From Clostridium sp. OM02-18AC (GTDB taxonomy: Bacteria > Bacillota > Clostridia > Lachnospirales > Lachnospiraceae), in assembly GCF_003481825.1 (NCBI RefSeq), contig NZ_QULW01000002.1:1-64000 (forward strand): DNA of 64,000 nt, read 5' to 3'. Position 1 is the stretch's first letter, and each line of letters begins with the position of its first letter. Position numbers and translations under genes: made by a program. Of the stretch, positions 9,018-17,187 are shown one piece after another. The notes below the pieces were generated by a model. The model saw nothing but the letters and a program-made list of their open reading frames with translations, did no database searches and had not been told where the DNA came from.

Positions 9018-10289
9018 ATGATCATGACAGAACATACAAATGAGACAATCCAGGCGCTCCGTCAGAATATCCGCTATTTTTTGAAATGGACCTTCATTTC
9101 CGCGATTTCCGGTGTGACGATCGGTCTGGCCGGAACACTGTTTGGCCTTGGCATCCAGAAAGCGACTGCTTTCTGGAAGAGCCATAGCTGGACGTTGTAT
9201 CTGCTTCCGCTTGTCGGACTCCTGATCGTGTGGCTGTACCGGTTTGCGCATGAAGAAAAAAACCGCGGTACGGATATGGTCCTGGATTCTATTTCCTCCA
9301 CAGAGGAGGTTACACCGGCAACTGCTCCGCTGATCTTTATCTCAACCTTGCTGAGTCATCTGGCCACGGCTTCCGTCGGCCGAGAGGGAGCAGCACTGCA
9401 GCTTGGCGGAAGCCTGGGAAACCTGATCGGTAAGGCTTTTCGACTGGATGAGAAGGACAGAAAGATTGCCATTATGTGCGGCATGAGTGCCGGGTTCTCC
9501 GCTATCTTCGGAACTCCGCTTGCGGCAGCCGTGTTTGCCATGGAGGTCATCAGCATTGGCGTTATGTACTATGCGGCTCTGGTTCCATGCGTTTTTTCGG
9601 CGTTTGTCGGTGTGTCAGTGGCAAAATTCCTGGGTCTGGCTCCGGAGCATTATGAGATCGGCCTGGTGCCGGAGTTTGGCGCCTCATCTGCGCTTCTGAC
9701 AGTGCTCATCGGAATTTTGTGTGCCTGTGTCGGAATCTTCCTTTGTGTCAGCCTGCATCAGTGTGGTCATGCTTACCGGAAGGTTTTTCCGAATCCCTAT
9801 ATCCGCGTGCTGGCGGGATCCGCGATCTTTATTGTCCTGACCCTCCTGTTTCCGGCGCGGCTTTACAACGGAAGTGGTGCTCAGATCATCGAAATGGTAT
9901 TTGAAGGTGAAAGAATTCCGGTTTATGCATTTTTGATGAAGATCCTGTTTACCGGAGTAGCGCTTGGCGCAGGCTTTAAGGGCGGAGAGATCGTGCCGAC
10001 GCTGACGGTCGGCGCCGCGTTTGGCTACTTGATGAGCCTGGTGACCGGACTGCCGGTCGGACTGTGCGCATCGGTTGGAATGGCATGCCTGTTCGTAAGC
10101 GTGACAAACTGTCCGGTGTCCACGATGTTCATGGCATTTGAACTTTTTGGATTTGCCGCAATGCCATATTATGCCATTGCCGTGGCAGTGTGCTTTACCC
10201 TGTCTGGATATTATGGGCTCTACCACAGCCAGAAATTCGTTTATTCCAAGATCCGGACAGAATTCATTAACCGAAAATCAAACGAGTAA
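9018..10289 (+). CDS. ClC-family chloride/fluoride channel or antiporter
   Basis: A 423-residue polytopic membrane protein with about ten hydrophobic helices. The ClC gating-glutamate motif is present as GREGAALQLG near residue 117, and the later selectivity loop reads GFKGGEIVPT. The first ClC loop (GSGIP in classic chloride transporters) is not recognisable in its usual form. The GREGxA and GGExxP variants recall the branch that includes bacterial fluoride/proton antiporters, but the ion cannot be assigned. ATGs at 9018 and 9024 are both possible. It follows ilvA by 7 nt and is followed by a hairpin. Confidence 0.85.
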   Translation: MIMTEHTNETIQALRQNIRYFLKWTFISAISGVTIGLAGTLFGLGIQKATAFWKSHSWTLYLLPLVGLLIVWLYRFAHEEKNRGTDMVLDSISSTEEVTPATAPLIFISTLLSHLATASVGREGAALQLGGSLGNLIGKAFRLDEKDRKIAIMCGMSAGFSAIFGTPLAAAVFAMEVISIGVMYYAALVPCVFSAFVGVSVAKFLGLAPEHYEIGLVPEFGASSALLTVLIGILCACVGIFLCVSLHQCGHAYRKVFPNPYIRVLAGSAIFIVLTLLFPARLYNGSGAQIIEMVFEGERIPVYAFLMKILFTGVALGAGFKGGEIVPTLTVGAAFGYLMSLVTGLPVGLCASVGMACLFVSVTNCPVSTMFMAFELFGFAAMPYYAIAVAVCFTLSGYYGLYHSQKFVYSKIRTEFINRKSNE

Positions 10290-10296
10290 ATATTGC

Positions 10297-10331
10297 AGGT
10301 GCCAGTATGCATCGGAACGATACCGGCACCT
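10297..10331 (+). other. Hairpin between the ClC gene and nth
   Basis: Arms 10297-10308 and 10320-10331 pair over 12 bases with one mismatch. No T-run follows, so it may be a weak terminator or an mRNA 3' stabiliser between ilvA-ClC and nth. Confidence 0.5.
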
Positions 10332-10357
10332 GTTCCTGCAATAGTGAGGTTCATCCT

Positions 10358-10993
10358 ATGACAAAAAAACAAAAGACTCTGGAAATCATCCGGAGACTGA
10401 AGGAGGCTTACCCGGACGCAGACTGCACCCTGGATTACGAGGAAGCCTGGAAGCTTTTAGTGAGCGTGCGTCTGGCGGCCCAGTGCACCGATGAGCGGGT
10501 CAATCAGGTGGTTCCGGCACTCTATAAAAAGTTTCCGGATGTGAATGCCCTGGCGGAGGCACCGGTGGAAGAAATTGAGGAAATCGTCAGGCCCTGCGGT
10601 CTGGGAAAGAGTAAGGCCAGAGACATCAGCGCCTGTATGAAGATGCTGCGGGATGAGTACGGCAGTAAGGTGCCGGAGGATTTTGATGCTCTGTTGAAGC
10701 TTCCCGGAGTGGGAAGAAAAAGCGCCAATCTGATCATGGGTGATGTGTTTGGCAAACCGGCCATTGTTACAGACACCCACTGTATCCGCCTGGTAAACCG
10801 CATGGGACTGGTAGACGGCATTAAGGAACCGAAAAAGGTTGAAATGGAACTCTGGAAGCTGGTGCCGCCGGAGGAGGGCAGCGATTTTTGTCATCGGCTG
10901 GTATGGCATGGAAGAGAGGTCTGCACGGCCCGAACAAAGCCGTATTGCGACCGGTGCTGTCTGGCTGATATCTGCCCGAAAACAGGTGTATAA
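10358..10993 (+). CDS. nth: Endonuclease III
   Basis: A 211-residue base-excision repair glycosylase/AP lyase that removes oxidised pyrimidines. The helix-hairpin-helix LPGVGRKSANLIMG carries the catalytic lysine, and VTDTHCIRL carries the catalytic aspartate. The C-terminal [4Fe-4S] loop has four cysteines, but the first gap is C-X7-C (CTARTKPYC) instead of the usual C-X6-C, followed by X2 and X5. The ATG at 10358 follows GTGAGGT at a normal distance; the longer frame from 10307 would read through the upstream hairpin. Confidence 0.95.
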   Translation: MTKKQKTLEIIRRLKEAYPDADCTLDYEEAWKLLVSVRLAAQCTDERVNQVVPALYKKFPDVNALAEAPVEEIEEIVRPCGLGKSKARDISACMKMLRDEYGSKVPEDFDALLKLPGVGRKSANLIMGDVFGKPAIVTDTHCIRLVNRMGLVDGIKEPKKVEMELWKLVPPEEGSDFCHRLVWHGREVCTARTKPYCDRCCLADICPKTGV

Positions 10994-11034
10994 AAAGAAA
11001 AACAAAAATTTTTATAAGTGTCAAGAAAAAATAC

Positions 11035-11063
11035 TTGACAGCAACGCGCCTTTCGTGTATGAT
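11035..11063 (+). promoter_or_regulatory. Consensus SigA promoter for ylxM-ffh
   Basis: TTGACA (11035-11040), 17-bp spacer, TATGAT (11058-11063). The expected start near 11070 is only about nine nucleotides before the ylxM ATG at 11079, so the message would be almost leaderless. Confidence 0.8.
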
Positions 11064-11078
11064 AGCCAAGGTGATGTT

Positions 11079-11420
11079 ATGGAAAGCATTGTAAAACAGA
11101 GTTTGCTTTATGATTTTTATGGAGAGTTGCTCACAGAGCATCAGCGCAGCATCTACGAGGATGTGGTATATAACGACATGTCCTTAAGCGAGATCGCCGA
11201 GGAGAACGGGATCAGCCGTCAGGGTGTTCACGATCTCATCAAGCGCTGCGACAAGACCTTGAGTGCGTATGAGGACAAGCTGCATCTGATCAGCAAGTTC
11301 CAGACTACCCGCCGCATGGTGGAGGAGATCCATAAAAAGACCAGGGTTTTCAAGGAAACAAAAGATGAAAGTCTGATCGACGAGATTGAGCAGATTTCCA
11401 ACGACATCATGGAACTTTGA
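11079..11420 (+). CDS. ylxM: YlxM, SRP-associated helix-turn-helix protein
   Basis: A 113-residue protein with a sigma-region-4-like helix-turn-helix (MSLSEIAEENGISRQGVHDLIKR, residues 35-57 approximately). YlxM is found next to ffh in Gram-positive bacteria and helps SRP function; despite the HTH it is not known as a DNA regulator. The ATG at 11079 matches the family N terminus. It sits immediately downstream of a consensus promoter and 42 nt before ffh, so it leads the ffh-rpsP-khpA operon. Confidence 0.92.
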   Translation: MESIVKQSLLYDFYGELLTEHQRSIYEDVVYNDMSLSEIAEENGISRQGVHDLIKRCDKTLSAYEDKLHLISKFQTTRRMVEEIHKKTRVFKETKDESLIDEIEQISNDIMEL

Positions 11421-11462
11421 TTTCGGCGTATGCCGTGATCGGTTCTGAACAGGAGGTTACCT

Positions 11463-12824
11463 ATGGCGTTTGAAAGCTTATCCGATAAACTGCAGAACGT
11501 GTTTAAAAACCTGCGCGGCAAGGGCCGTTTAAGCGAAGCGGATGTCAAGACTGCGCTCAAGGAAGTCAAGATGGCTCTCCTGGAAGCAGACGTAAGCTTC
11601 AAGGTTGTAAAACAGTTCATAAGCTCCGTTCAGGAACGCGCCGTTGGCGAAGAAGTGCTGGGTTCCCTGCAGCCGGGCCAGATGGTGATCAAGATCGTTA
11701 ACGAAGAGCTGATCCGCCTGATGGGTTCCGATACTACGGAAATCGCATTAAAGCCCACCAACGAGATCACCGTCATTATGATGGCAGGTCTTCAGGGTGC
11801 AGGTAAGACGACAACGACAGCGAAGATCGCAGGAAAGCTGAAGGCAAAGGGCCGCAAGCCGGTTCTGGTTGCCTGTGACGTATATCGTCCGGCAGCAATC
11901 CAGCAGCTCCAGATCAACGGAGACAAACAGGGCGTTCCGGTCTTCTCCATGGGAGAAAATCAGAGCCCGGTCAATATTGCAAAGGCCGCTATGGAGCACG
12001 CGGCAAAGAATGGCTACAATGTGGTGATCCTCGATACCGCCGGACGTCTTCATGTAGATGAAGGCATGATGGAAGAGCTCGAGAACATCAAAGAGGCTGT
12101 AAGCGTAGACCAGACTATTTTGGTGGTAGACGCCATGACCGGTCAGGACGCAGTCAATGTAGCATCCAATTTCCAGGATAAAGTCGGTATCGACGGTGTC
12201 ATCCTTACCAAACTGGATGGCGATACCCGAGGCGGTGCAGCCCTTTCCATCCGGGCCGTAACCGGAAAGCCGATTTTATATATAGGTATGGGAGAGAAGC
12301 TTTCCGATCTGGAACAGTTTTACCCGGACCGTATGGCATCCCGAATTCTGGGCATGGGAGACATTCTTACCCTGATCGAGAAAGCCGAGATGGAGGTTGA
12401 CGAGGAAAAGGCGAAGGAAATGAGTCAGAAGCTGCGCAAGGCAGAGTTTGACTACAACGATTTCCTGGACCAGATGCGTCAGATCAAAAAAATGGGCGGA
12501 CTGACCAGCATTATGAGCATGATGCCGGGAATGTCACAGATGAAGGGCGGAATCCCGGAGGTGGATGAGAAATCCATGGACCGTGTGGAGGCCATCATCC
12601 TGTCCATGACAAAAGAAGAGCGCGCCAATCCGGGCCTCTTAAATCCTTCCCGCAAACAGCGTATCGCAAAGGGCGCGGGGGTGGATATCAGCGAGGTAAA
12701 CCGTATTGCCAAGCAGTTTGATCAGATGAAGAAAATGATGAAGCAGCTTCCTGGCATGATGGGCGGTAAGCGCGGACGCGGCGGACTGGGCGGTATGCTC
12801 GGAAAGCTGAAAATGCCTTTCTAG
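11463..12824 (+). CDS. ffh: Signal recognition particle protein Ffh
   Basis: The 453-residue SRP GTPase binds signal sequences as they leave the ribosome and docks with FtsY. An N domain is followed by the G domain with GLQGAGKTTTTAK near residue 108, DTAGR and TKLDGDTRGG, then a methionine-rich M domain from about residue 300 (IMSMMPGMSQM, MKKMMKQLPGMMGG) that binds signal peptides and SRP RNA. AGGAGG precedes the ATG. No SRP RNA gene was seen in the window. Confidence 0.98.
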   Translation: MAFESLSDKLQNVFKNLRGKGRLSEADVKTALKEVKMALLEADVSFKVVKQFISSVQERAVGEEVLGSLQPGQMVIKIVNEELIRLMGSDTTEIALKPTNEITVIMMAGLQGAGKTTTTAKIAGKLKAKGRKPVLVACDVYRPAAIQQLQINGDKQGVPVFSMGENQSPVNIAKAAMEHAAKNGYNVVILDTAGRLHVDEGMMEELENIKEAVSVDQTILVVDAMTGQDAVNVASNFQDKVGIDGVILTKLDGDTRGGAALSIRAVTGKPILYIGMGEKLSDLEQFYPDRMASRILGMGDILTLIEKAEMEVDEEKAKEMSQKLRKAEFDYNDFLDQMRQIKKMGGLTSIMSMMPGMSQMKGGIPEVDEKSMDRVEAIILSMTKEERANPGLLNPSRKQRIAKGAGVDISEVNRIAKQFDQMKKMMKQLPGMMGGKRGRGGLGGMLGKLKMPF

Positions 12825-12904
12825 GGCAGCTTATATGGTGACAGTACAGAGTTTTCTGTATTTGTTGATACATTATCAGTATATTTTAAGGAGGTGAAAT
12901 TGAC

Positions 12905-13147
12905 ATGGCAGTAAAGATGAGATTAAGAAGAATGGGTGCTAAGAAAAAACCTTTCTATAGAGTCATTGTTGCAGATTCCAGATCCCCAAGAGATGGCAGA
13001 TTCATCGCTGAGGTTGGTACTTACGATCCGAACCAGGAGCCGAGCGTTATCAAGTTTGACGAGGAGGCTACCAAGGAGTGGTTAGCAAACGGCGCACAGC
13101 CGACCGACCGTGTAGCAAAGCTTCTGAAGACCGCTGGTATTCAGTAA
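12905..13147 (+). CDS. rpsP: 30S ribosomal protein S16
   Basis: An 80-residue small-subunit protein starting AVKMRLRRMGAKKKPFYR, the universal S16 N terminus, with ADSRSPRDGRFIE-like continuation. A strong AAGGAGGTGA site precedes the ATG. It belongs to the ffh-rpsP-khpA-rimM-trmD cluster. Confidence 0.98.
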   Translation: MAVKMRLRRMGAKKKPFYRVIVADSRSPRDGRFIAEVGTYDPNQEPSVIKFDEEATKEWLANGAQPTDRVAKLLKTAGIQ

Positions 13148-13164
13148 TCTGAGAGGTGATCGCT

Positions 13165-13392
13165 ATGAAAGAACTGGTTGAGGTTATTGCAAAAGCATTA
13201 GTTGACAATCCGGACGAGGTGGTTGTTACCGAGACCGAAAAGGAAAGCGGCACTTTTATTGAATTAAAGGTTGCCCCATCTGATATGGGAAAGGTGATTG
13301 GCAAACAGGGACGCATCGCGAAAGCAATCCGCTCCGTTGTCAAGGCAGCCGCTTCCAAAGAAGAAAAAAAGGTTGTTGTAGATATACAGTAA
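13165..13392 (+). CDS. khpA: KH-domain RNA-binding protein KhpA
   Basis: A 75-residue type II KH-domain protein with the GKVIGKQGRIAKAIRSVV loop that holds the GxxG motif for single-stranded RNA. In Firmicutes KhpA pairs with KhpB to affect cell division and small RNA function. The ATG at 13165 follows AGAGGTGA; the upstream GTG at 13156 lies within that ribosome site and is unlikely. It is 17 nt from rpsP, with a terminator directly after. Confidence 0.94.
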   Translation: MKELVEVIAKALVDNPDEVVVTETEKESGTFIELKVAPSDMGKVIGKQGRIAKAIRSVVKAAASKEEKKVVVDIQ

Positions 13393-13399
13393 CCATTAG

Positions 13400-13439
13400 A
13401 AACTGTCGTCGGGTTTTCCTGCGGCAGTTTTTCTTTTTG
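13400..13439 (+). terminator. Terminator or attenuator between khpA and rimM
   Basis: Arms 13400-13408 and 13422-13430 pair over nine bases with one G-U and are followed by a T-rich run. It divides an otherwise continuous operon, so it probably trims rimM-trmD expression relative to rpsP. Confidence 0.75.
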
Positions 13440-13454
13440 TATAGGAGGAACAAA

Positions 13455-13970
13455 ATGATGGAGGATACCTTAAGAGTTGGTGTGATCTCATCCACCCATG
13501 GTGTACGCGGTGAGGTCAAAGTGTACCCTACAACCGACGATGTGAATCGTTTTAAAAAATTGAAAACAGTCATCCTTGATACTGGCAGAGAGCAGATGAC
13601 ATTATCCATCGAGAGCGTAAAGTTCTTTAAAAACATGGTCATCTTAAAGTTCAAGGAGTTTCATAATATCAACGACATCGAGAAATACAAAGGAAAGGAT
13701 CTGTTGATCCGCCGCGACCAGGCAGTCAAACTGGCTCCGAACGAAAACTTTATCACGGATCTGATCGGCTTGAAGGTCGTGACCGATGAGGGAGAGGAGT
13801 TTGGTACCTTGACCGATGTCCTGCAGACCGGCGCAAACGATGTCTACGTGATCAAGAGCCTGGAAGGCAAGGAATATCTGTTCCCGGCTATTCCGCAGTG
13901 CATTCTGGACGTCAATCTGGAGACCCAGACCGTTACCGTTCACATTTTAGATGGTCTTCTGGATCTGTAA
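13455..13970 (+). CDS. rimM: Ribosome maturation factor RimM
   Basis: A 171-residue protein that assists assembly of the 30S head around S19. The N-terminal barrel begins LRVGVISSTHGVRGEVKV and the C-terminal PRC-barrel contains NDVYVIKSLEGKEYLFPAI. ATGs at 13455 and 13458 both follow AGGAGG (13443-13448) at workable distances. The Firmicute order rpsP-khpA-rimM-trmD is kept. Confidence 0.96.
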   Translation: MMEDTLRVGVISSTHGVRGEVKVYPTTDDVNRFKKLKTVILDTGREQMTLSIESVKFFKNMVILKFKEFHNINDIEKYKGKDLLIRRDQAVKLAPNENFITDLIGLKVVTDEGEEFGTLTDVLQTGANDVYVIKSLEGKEYLFPAIPQCILDVNLETQTVTVHILDGLLDL

Positions 13971-13996
13971 GAAACTGGCAGGAGGAAACCAGAACG

Positions 13997-14749
13997 ATGA
14001 ATTATCATATTTTAACCCTGTTCCCGGAGATGGTGTTAAATGGTCTGAACACCAGCATCATCGGCCGGGCAGCCGGAAAAGGCCTGCTCTCCATTGAGGC
14101 AGTCAATATCCGGGATTATACAAAAGAAAAGCACGGTCATGTGGACGATACCCCATACGGCGGCGGTGCAGGCATGGTCATGCAGGCTGCACCGGTCTGC
14201 GATGCTTATGAGGCGTTGTGTGAGCGCATCGGCAAGCGGCCGCGTGTGCTTTACATGACCCCGCAGGGCCAGACCTTCAACCAGAAGATCGCGGAAGAAC
14301 TGGCGCAGGAAGAAGACCTGGTATTTTTATGCGGACATTATGAAGGCATCGACGAACGCGCCCTGGAACTGATCGTAACCGATTATCTGTCCGTGGGCGA
14401 TTATGTGCTGACCGGCGGCGAGCTTCCGGCCATGGTTATGATCGACTGCATCTCCCGTCTAGTACCGGGTGTCTTAAACAACGATGTATCCGCAGAGATC
14501 GAGTCCTTCCACGACAATCTGTTAGAGTACCCGCAGTACACCCGCCCGGAGGTTTATGAGGGCATGCGCGTGCCGGAGGTGCTTCTTTCCGGACACCACA
14601 AGAATATCGAGACCTGGAGACGGCAGCAGTCCATTAAGCGGACCTTAGAGCGCAGACCAGACCTTCTGGAAGACGCAAATCTGTCGAAGAAAGAGCGGCA
14701 GTATCTGGCGGAGCTGATGGCGGAGAAGGAAGAAACTCCTTCCTGTTAA
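13997..14749 (+). CDS. trmD: tRNA (guanine37-N1)-methyltransferase
   Basis: TrmD makes m1G37 in tRNAs, which prevents frameshifting. The 250-residue protein starts MNYHILTLFPEM and has the trefoil-knot SAM site (LCGHYEGIDER, LSVGDYVLTGGE). GGAGGAAA precedes the ATG at 13997; the upstream extension of the frame overlaps rimM and is not needed. It ends one base before the stop of the convergent antiporter gene. Confidence 0.98.
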   Translation: MNYHILTLFPEMVLNGLNTSIIGRAAGKGLLSIEAVNIRDYTKEKHGHVDDTPYGGGAGMVMQAAPVCDAYEALCERIGKRPRVLYMTPQGQTFNQKIAEELAQEEDLVFLCGHYEGIDERALELIVTDYLSVGDYVLTGGELPAMVMIDCISRLVPGVLNNDVSAEIESFHDNLLEYPQYTRPEVYEGMRVPEVLLSGHHKNIETWRRQQSIKRTLERRPDLLEDANLSKKERQYLAELMAEKEETPSC

Positions 14750-14750
14750 A

Positions 14751-16340
14751 TTAGAATTTTGCCAAAACCAGCACATCTCCCTCATACACGATGGTATTCC
14801 CTGTGGGTATCATCGTTTCTTTTTGCCGTGAAACCATGACGACCAGAGTCCCTTCCGGCATTGGAATGTGACTTAGGGATTTTCCATTCCATTTGTGCTT
14901 TTTGTCTACAGTGATTTCCCGAAGTGTCATGTTTTTTCGGTCGCGGAATTCTTCTGCTGCCGCAACCATGAGATCTCCGGCTTTTAAGCAGGTGTCTCCG
15001 TTAGGAACCAGGATTTCTTTTCCGCGGATCAGCACCACGACGAGCAGCTTAGGCGGCAGCGTGATTTCTTTTAAGCATTTCCCAACGTAGGGATGCTGGG
15101 AAAGCAGATGAAATTTCACGAAGCTGATGTTTTCTTCTTCCTGATAATCATTGAAGGTACGGCGCACGTCGGCATGTTCATCGATCATGCGGAGTTTTTT
15201 TGACATCCAGGGAAGAAGGGTACCCTGAATGGAAATCGATAACAGCACAATGCAAAAGACCAGGTTGAACAGGTTATAGCCGAGCGGCACCTGGCGCAAA
15301 ACGACATAAATGGCAAACACAATGGATGCGACGCCCCGCAAGCCGGCCCAGGATACCAATCCGATCTGCTCGAATGAAGATTTGAAACCAGATAAAAGTA
15401 TCGCTGCAGATAACGGACGTCCGATCAGTGTTAAGAAGGCCATGATCACAAAAGAGGGCAGGATCACCTGCGGCAGCTGGCTTGGTGTGACGAGCAGTCC
15501 CAACAGGAAAAAGATCATCATCTGCGCAACGCCGGTCAGAACATCGAAAAACCGCACCATATCCCGCTTGTGGGGAAGATAGGAATTCCCCAGAATGATC
15601 CCGCACAGGTACACGCTCAAATATCCGTTTCCGCCGATCAGATCAGGAATGGTGTAGGCGAGTATGGCTGCTGCAAAGACAAGGATCGTCTTGCCCTGGG
15701 CAATATCGAATTCTGCTTTATTTAAGAGAAGGGCAGTGAGTTTTCCAATGCACACGCCGCAGCCTATGCCGAATGCAACCTGGAAAAACAGCATGGATGG
15801 CACGTGGACCGAATGTCCGGTAAGGATGGAGGTTAAGATCACCGTCAGCATATAGGAGACAGGATCGTTGGATCCCGACTCAATTTCCAGGAGAGAAGCA
15901 GTGTTGTCTTTTAAGTTCAGGCTCTTGGAACGCAGGATATTGAATACAGAGGCAGCATCGGTAGAGCCGATGACAGAGGCCACCAGAAAGCTTTCCAGAA
16001 GCGGGCGTTTGAATGCCAGGTGGATAAACAGGCCTGTAATTCCGGCTGTGAGCAGAACTCCTATTGTGGAAAGCAGAATAGCCTGGGGAATGACCGGCTT
16101 TGCCTCTTTGATGTTGCTGCCGAAGCCGCCGTAAAACATGATGAAAATAAGGCTGACGGAACAGATCAGCTCACTGAACTGATAATCATCGAAGGATATT
16201 TTAAAGATACCGTCCACTCCAAAGCACATGCCCAACAGGATAAACGCAAGAAGGGAAGGGACGCCCAGTTTATCGATGAGACGGCCGGATAAAATGCAGA
16301 TTACGATCACAATTCCGGTGAGCAGCAGGATCTGGTTCAT
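14751..16340 (-). CDS. CPA1-type potassium or sodium/proton antiporter with TrkA-C domains
   Basis: A 529-residue protein with an N-terminal Na+/H+ exchanger domain of about twelve membrane helices (residues 1-385), including the SGSNDPVSYM segment with the ion-binding aspartate. The cytoplasmic tail has two TrkA-C-like repeats, near residues 400-465 and 470-529, that bind regulatory ligands; such tails occur in NhaP2/CvrA-like K+/H+ antiporters. The gene is transcribed alone against the flow of its neighbours, with its own promoter and an AAGGAG site before the ATG. It is convergent with trmD with a one-base gap. The transported ion is not certain. Confidence 0.88.
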   Translation of the reverse strand: MNQILLLTGIVIVICILSGRLIDKLGVPSLLAFILLGMCFGVDGIFKISFDDYQFSELICSVSLIFIMFYGGFGSNIKEAKPVIPQAILLSTIGVLLTAGITGLFIHLAFKRPLLESFLVASVIGSTDAASVFNILRSKSLNLKDNTASLLEIESGSNDPVSYMLTVILTSILTGHSVHVPSMLFFQVAFGIGCGVCIGKLTALLLNKAEFDIAQGKTILVFAAAILAYTIPDLIGGNGYLSVYLCGIILGNSYLPHKRDMVRFFDVLTGVAQMMIFFLLGLLVTPSQLPQVILPSFVIMAFLTLIGRPLSAAILLSGFKSSFEQIGLVSWAGLRGVASIVFAIYVVLRQVPLGYNLFNLVFCIVLLSISIQGTLLPWMSKKLRMIDEHADVRRTFNDYQEEENISFVKFHLLSQHPYVGKCLKEITLPPKLLVVVLIRGKEILVPNGDTCLKAGDLMVAAAEEFRDRKNMTLREITVDKKHKWNGKSLSHIPMPEGTLVVMVSRQKETMIPTGNTIVYEGDVLVLAKF

Positions 16341-16415
16341 AAAGCGCTCCTTTCCAGCGGTAATGCAAAGAGTTGCATGACGTGTTGTGTATTTTTATAA
16401 GTAGAGATGTAAGGT

Positions 16416-16445
16416 ATTATAGCGATGAAAAAAGTAGTTCGTCAA
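16416..16445 (-). promoter_or_regulatory. SigA-type promoter for the antiporter gene
   Basis: On the minus strand TTGACG (16445-16440), an 18-bp spacer and TATAAT (16421-16416). The leader of about 70 nt contains the short inverted repeat 16363-16368 / 16373-16378. I saw nothing resembling a c-di-AMP riboswitch. Confidence 0.7.
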
Positions 16446-16592
16446 ACCATTTTCGGATGTGTGCTTGCTTTTTAACAGGATCTTTATGGCACTGAAATTT
16501 TGGTTTCCTGTCAGATAGCTGGTTAGTTCTGGTCTGGGTCGAATCCAGGATAAATGCAAGCCGGATTCAATCCAAATTCGCAAAAATAGTGC
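16446..16592 (+). other. Intergenic spacer between divergent promoters
   Basis: About 147 nt between the antiporter and rplS promoters. I see no gene. A short T-arm-like stretch near 16535-16555 lacks the rest of a tRNA. Confidence 0.6.
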
Positions 16593-16621
16593 TTGCAATT
16601 TATCTGGCTATATGCTATCAT
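16593..16621 (+). promoter_or_regulatory. Extended -10 promoter for rplS
   Basis: TTGCAA (16593-16598), 17-bp spacer, TATCAT (16616-16621) preceded by TGC, an extended -10. The predicted start is near 16628, leaving a leader of about 80 nt. Confidence 0.75.
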
Positions 16622-16645
16622 AGCACTGTTGTGACGAGAAAAAGA

Positions 16646-16683
16646 GATGTTCCTCTGTTGCGGAAGAAGCATTAAAGAACATC
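16646..16683 (+). promoter_or_regulatory. Structured rplS leader, possible L19 autoregulatory element
   Basis: Perfect 7-base arms at 16646-16652 and 16677-16683 close a 24-nt loop in the rplS 5' leader, with a competing TTCC/GGAA pairing inside. Ribosomal protein leaders that bind L19 are known in Firmicutes, but I cannot confirm that this one matches that fold. Confidence 0.4.
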
Positions 16684-16708
16684 AAACATATGAAGGAGGA
16701 TCACACAA

Positions 16709-17056
16709 ATGAACGAAATTATTAAGAACATTGAAGCAGCACAGTTAAAGGCTTCTGTACCGGAGTTTTCCGTAGGCGATACCGTTAAGGTCTACAACAA
16801 GATCAAAGAGGGTAACCGTGAGAGAATCCAGGTATTCGAGGGTACCGTAATCAAGAGACAGAACGGCGGCGCAAGAGAGACTTTCACCGTTCGTAAGAAC
16901 TCCAACGGCATCGGCGTTGAGAAGACCTGGCCGGTTCATTCCCCATTCGTAGACAACATCGAGGTTGTTAGAAGAGGTAAAGTAAGACGTGCAAAACTGA
17001 ACTACTTAAGAGACAGAGTAGGTAAAGCTGCTAAGGTTAAAGAGTTAGTAAAATAA
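16709..17056 (+). CDS. rplS: 50S ribosomal protein L19
   Basis: A 115-residue large-subunit protein at the 30S-50S interface. It shows the family blocks VKVYNKIKEGNRERIQVFEG, TFTVRKNSNGIGVEKTWP and KLNYLRDRVGKAA. AAGGAGG lies before the ATG. It has its own promoter and leader and is closed off by three successive terminator-like hairpins. Confidence 0.98.
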   Translation: MNEIIKNIEAAQLKASVPEFSVGDTVKVYNKIKEGNRERIQVFEGTVIKRQNGGARETFTVRKNSNGIGVEKTWPVHSPFVDNIEVVRRGKVRRAKLNYLRDRVGKAAKVKELVK

Positions 17057-17072
17057 TTTTGCGTGGATGAGG

Positions 17073-17095
17073 GGGACAATGAAAATTGTCCCTTT
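17073..17095 (+). terminator. First terminator after rplS
   Basis: An 8-bp perfect stem (17073-17080 with 17085-17092) capped by a GAAA tetraloop and followed by TTT. Confidence 0.75.
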
Positions 17096-17112
17096 CTGCG
17101 TAGTTACGCATG

Positions 17113-17142
17113 GAAAAACTGGAAAGACCCGGTTTTTCTTTG
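17113..17142 (+). terminator. Second terminator-like hairpin after rplS
   Basis: Arms 17113-17122 and 17129-17138 pair over ten bases with one G-U; the right arm itself ends in a T-run. Confidence 0.65.
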
Positions 17143-17157
17143 CGTAATTGGAAAAGG

Positions 17158-17187
17158 GGAGGTTGCTTGCAACTTCCTATTTTTTTA
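17158..17187 (+). terminator. Third terminator before lepB
   Basis: An 8-bp stem (17158-17165 with 17170-17177, one G-U) with a four-base loop, followed by a run of seven T. It is the most canonical of the three. Confidence 0.8.

Noticed and set aside
9684..10226. A 180-codon minus-strand frame opposite the ClC gene
   Set aside because: Composition follows the antisense of membrane-helix codons, and there is no ribosome site.
16341..16415. c-di-AMP riboswitch before the antiporter
   Set aside because: The leader is about 70 nt with one short inverted repeat; it is too small for that fold.
16535..16555. tRNA T-arm-like sequence
   Set aside because: No acceptor stem, anticodon arm or correctly spaced D-arm could be drawn around it.
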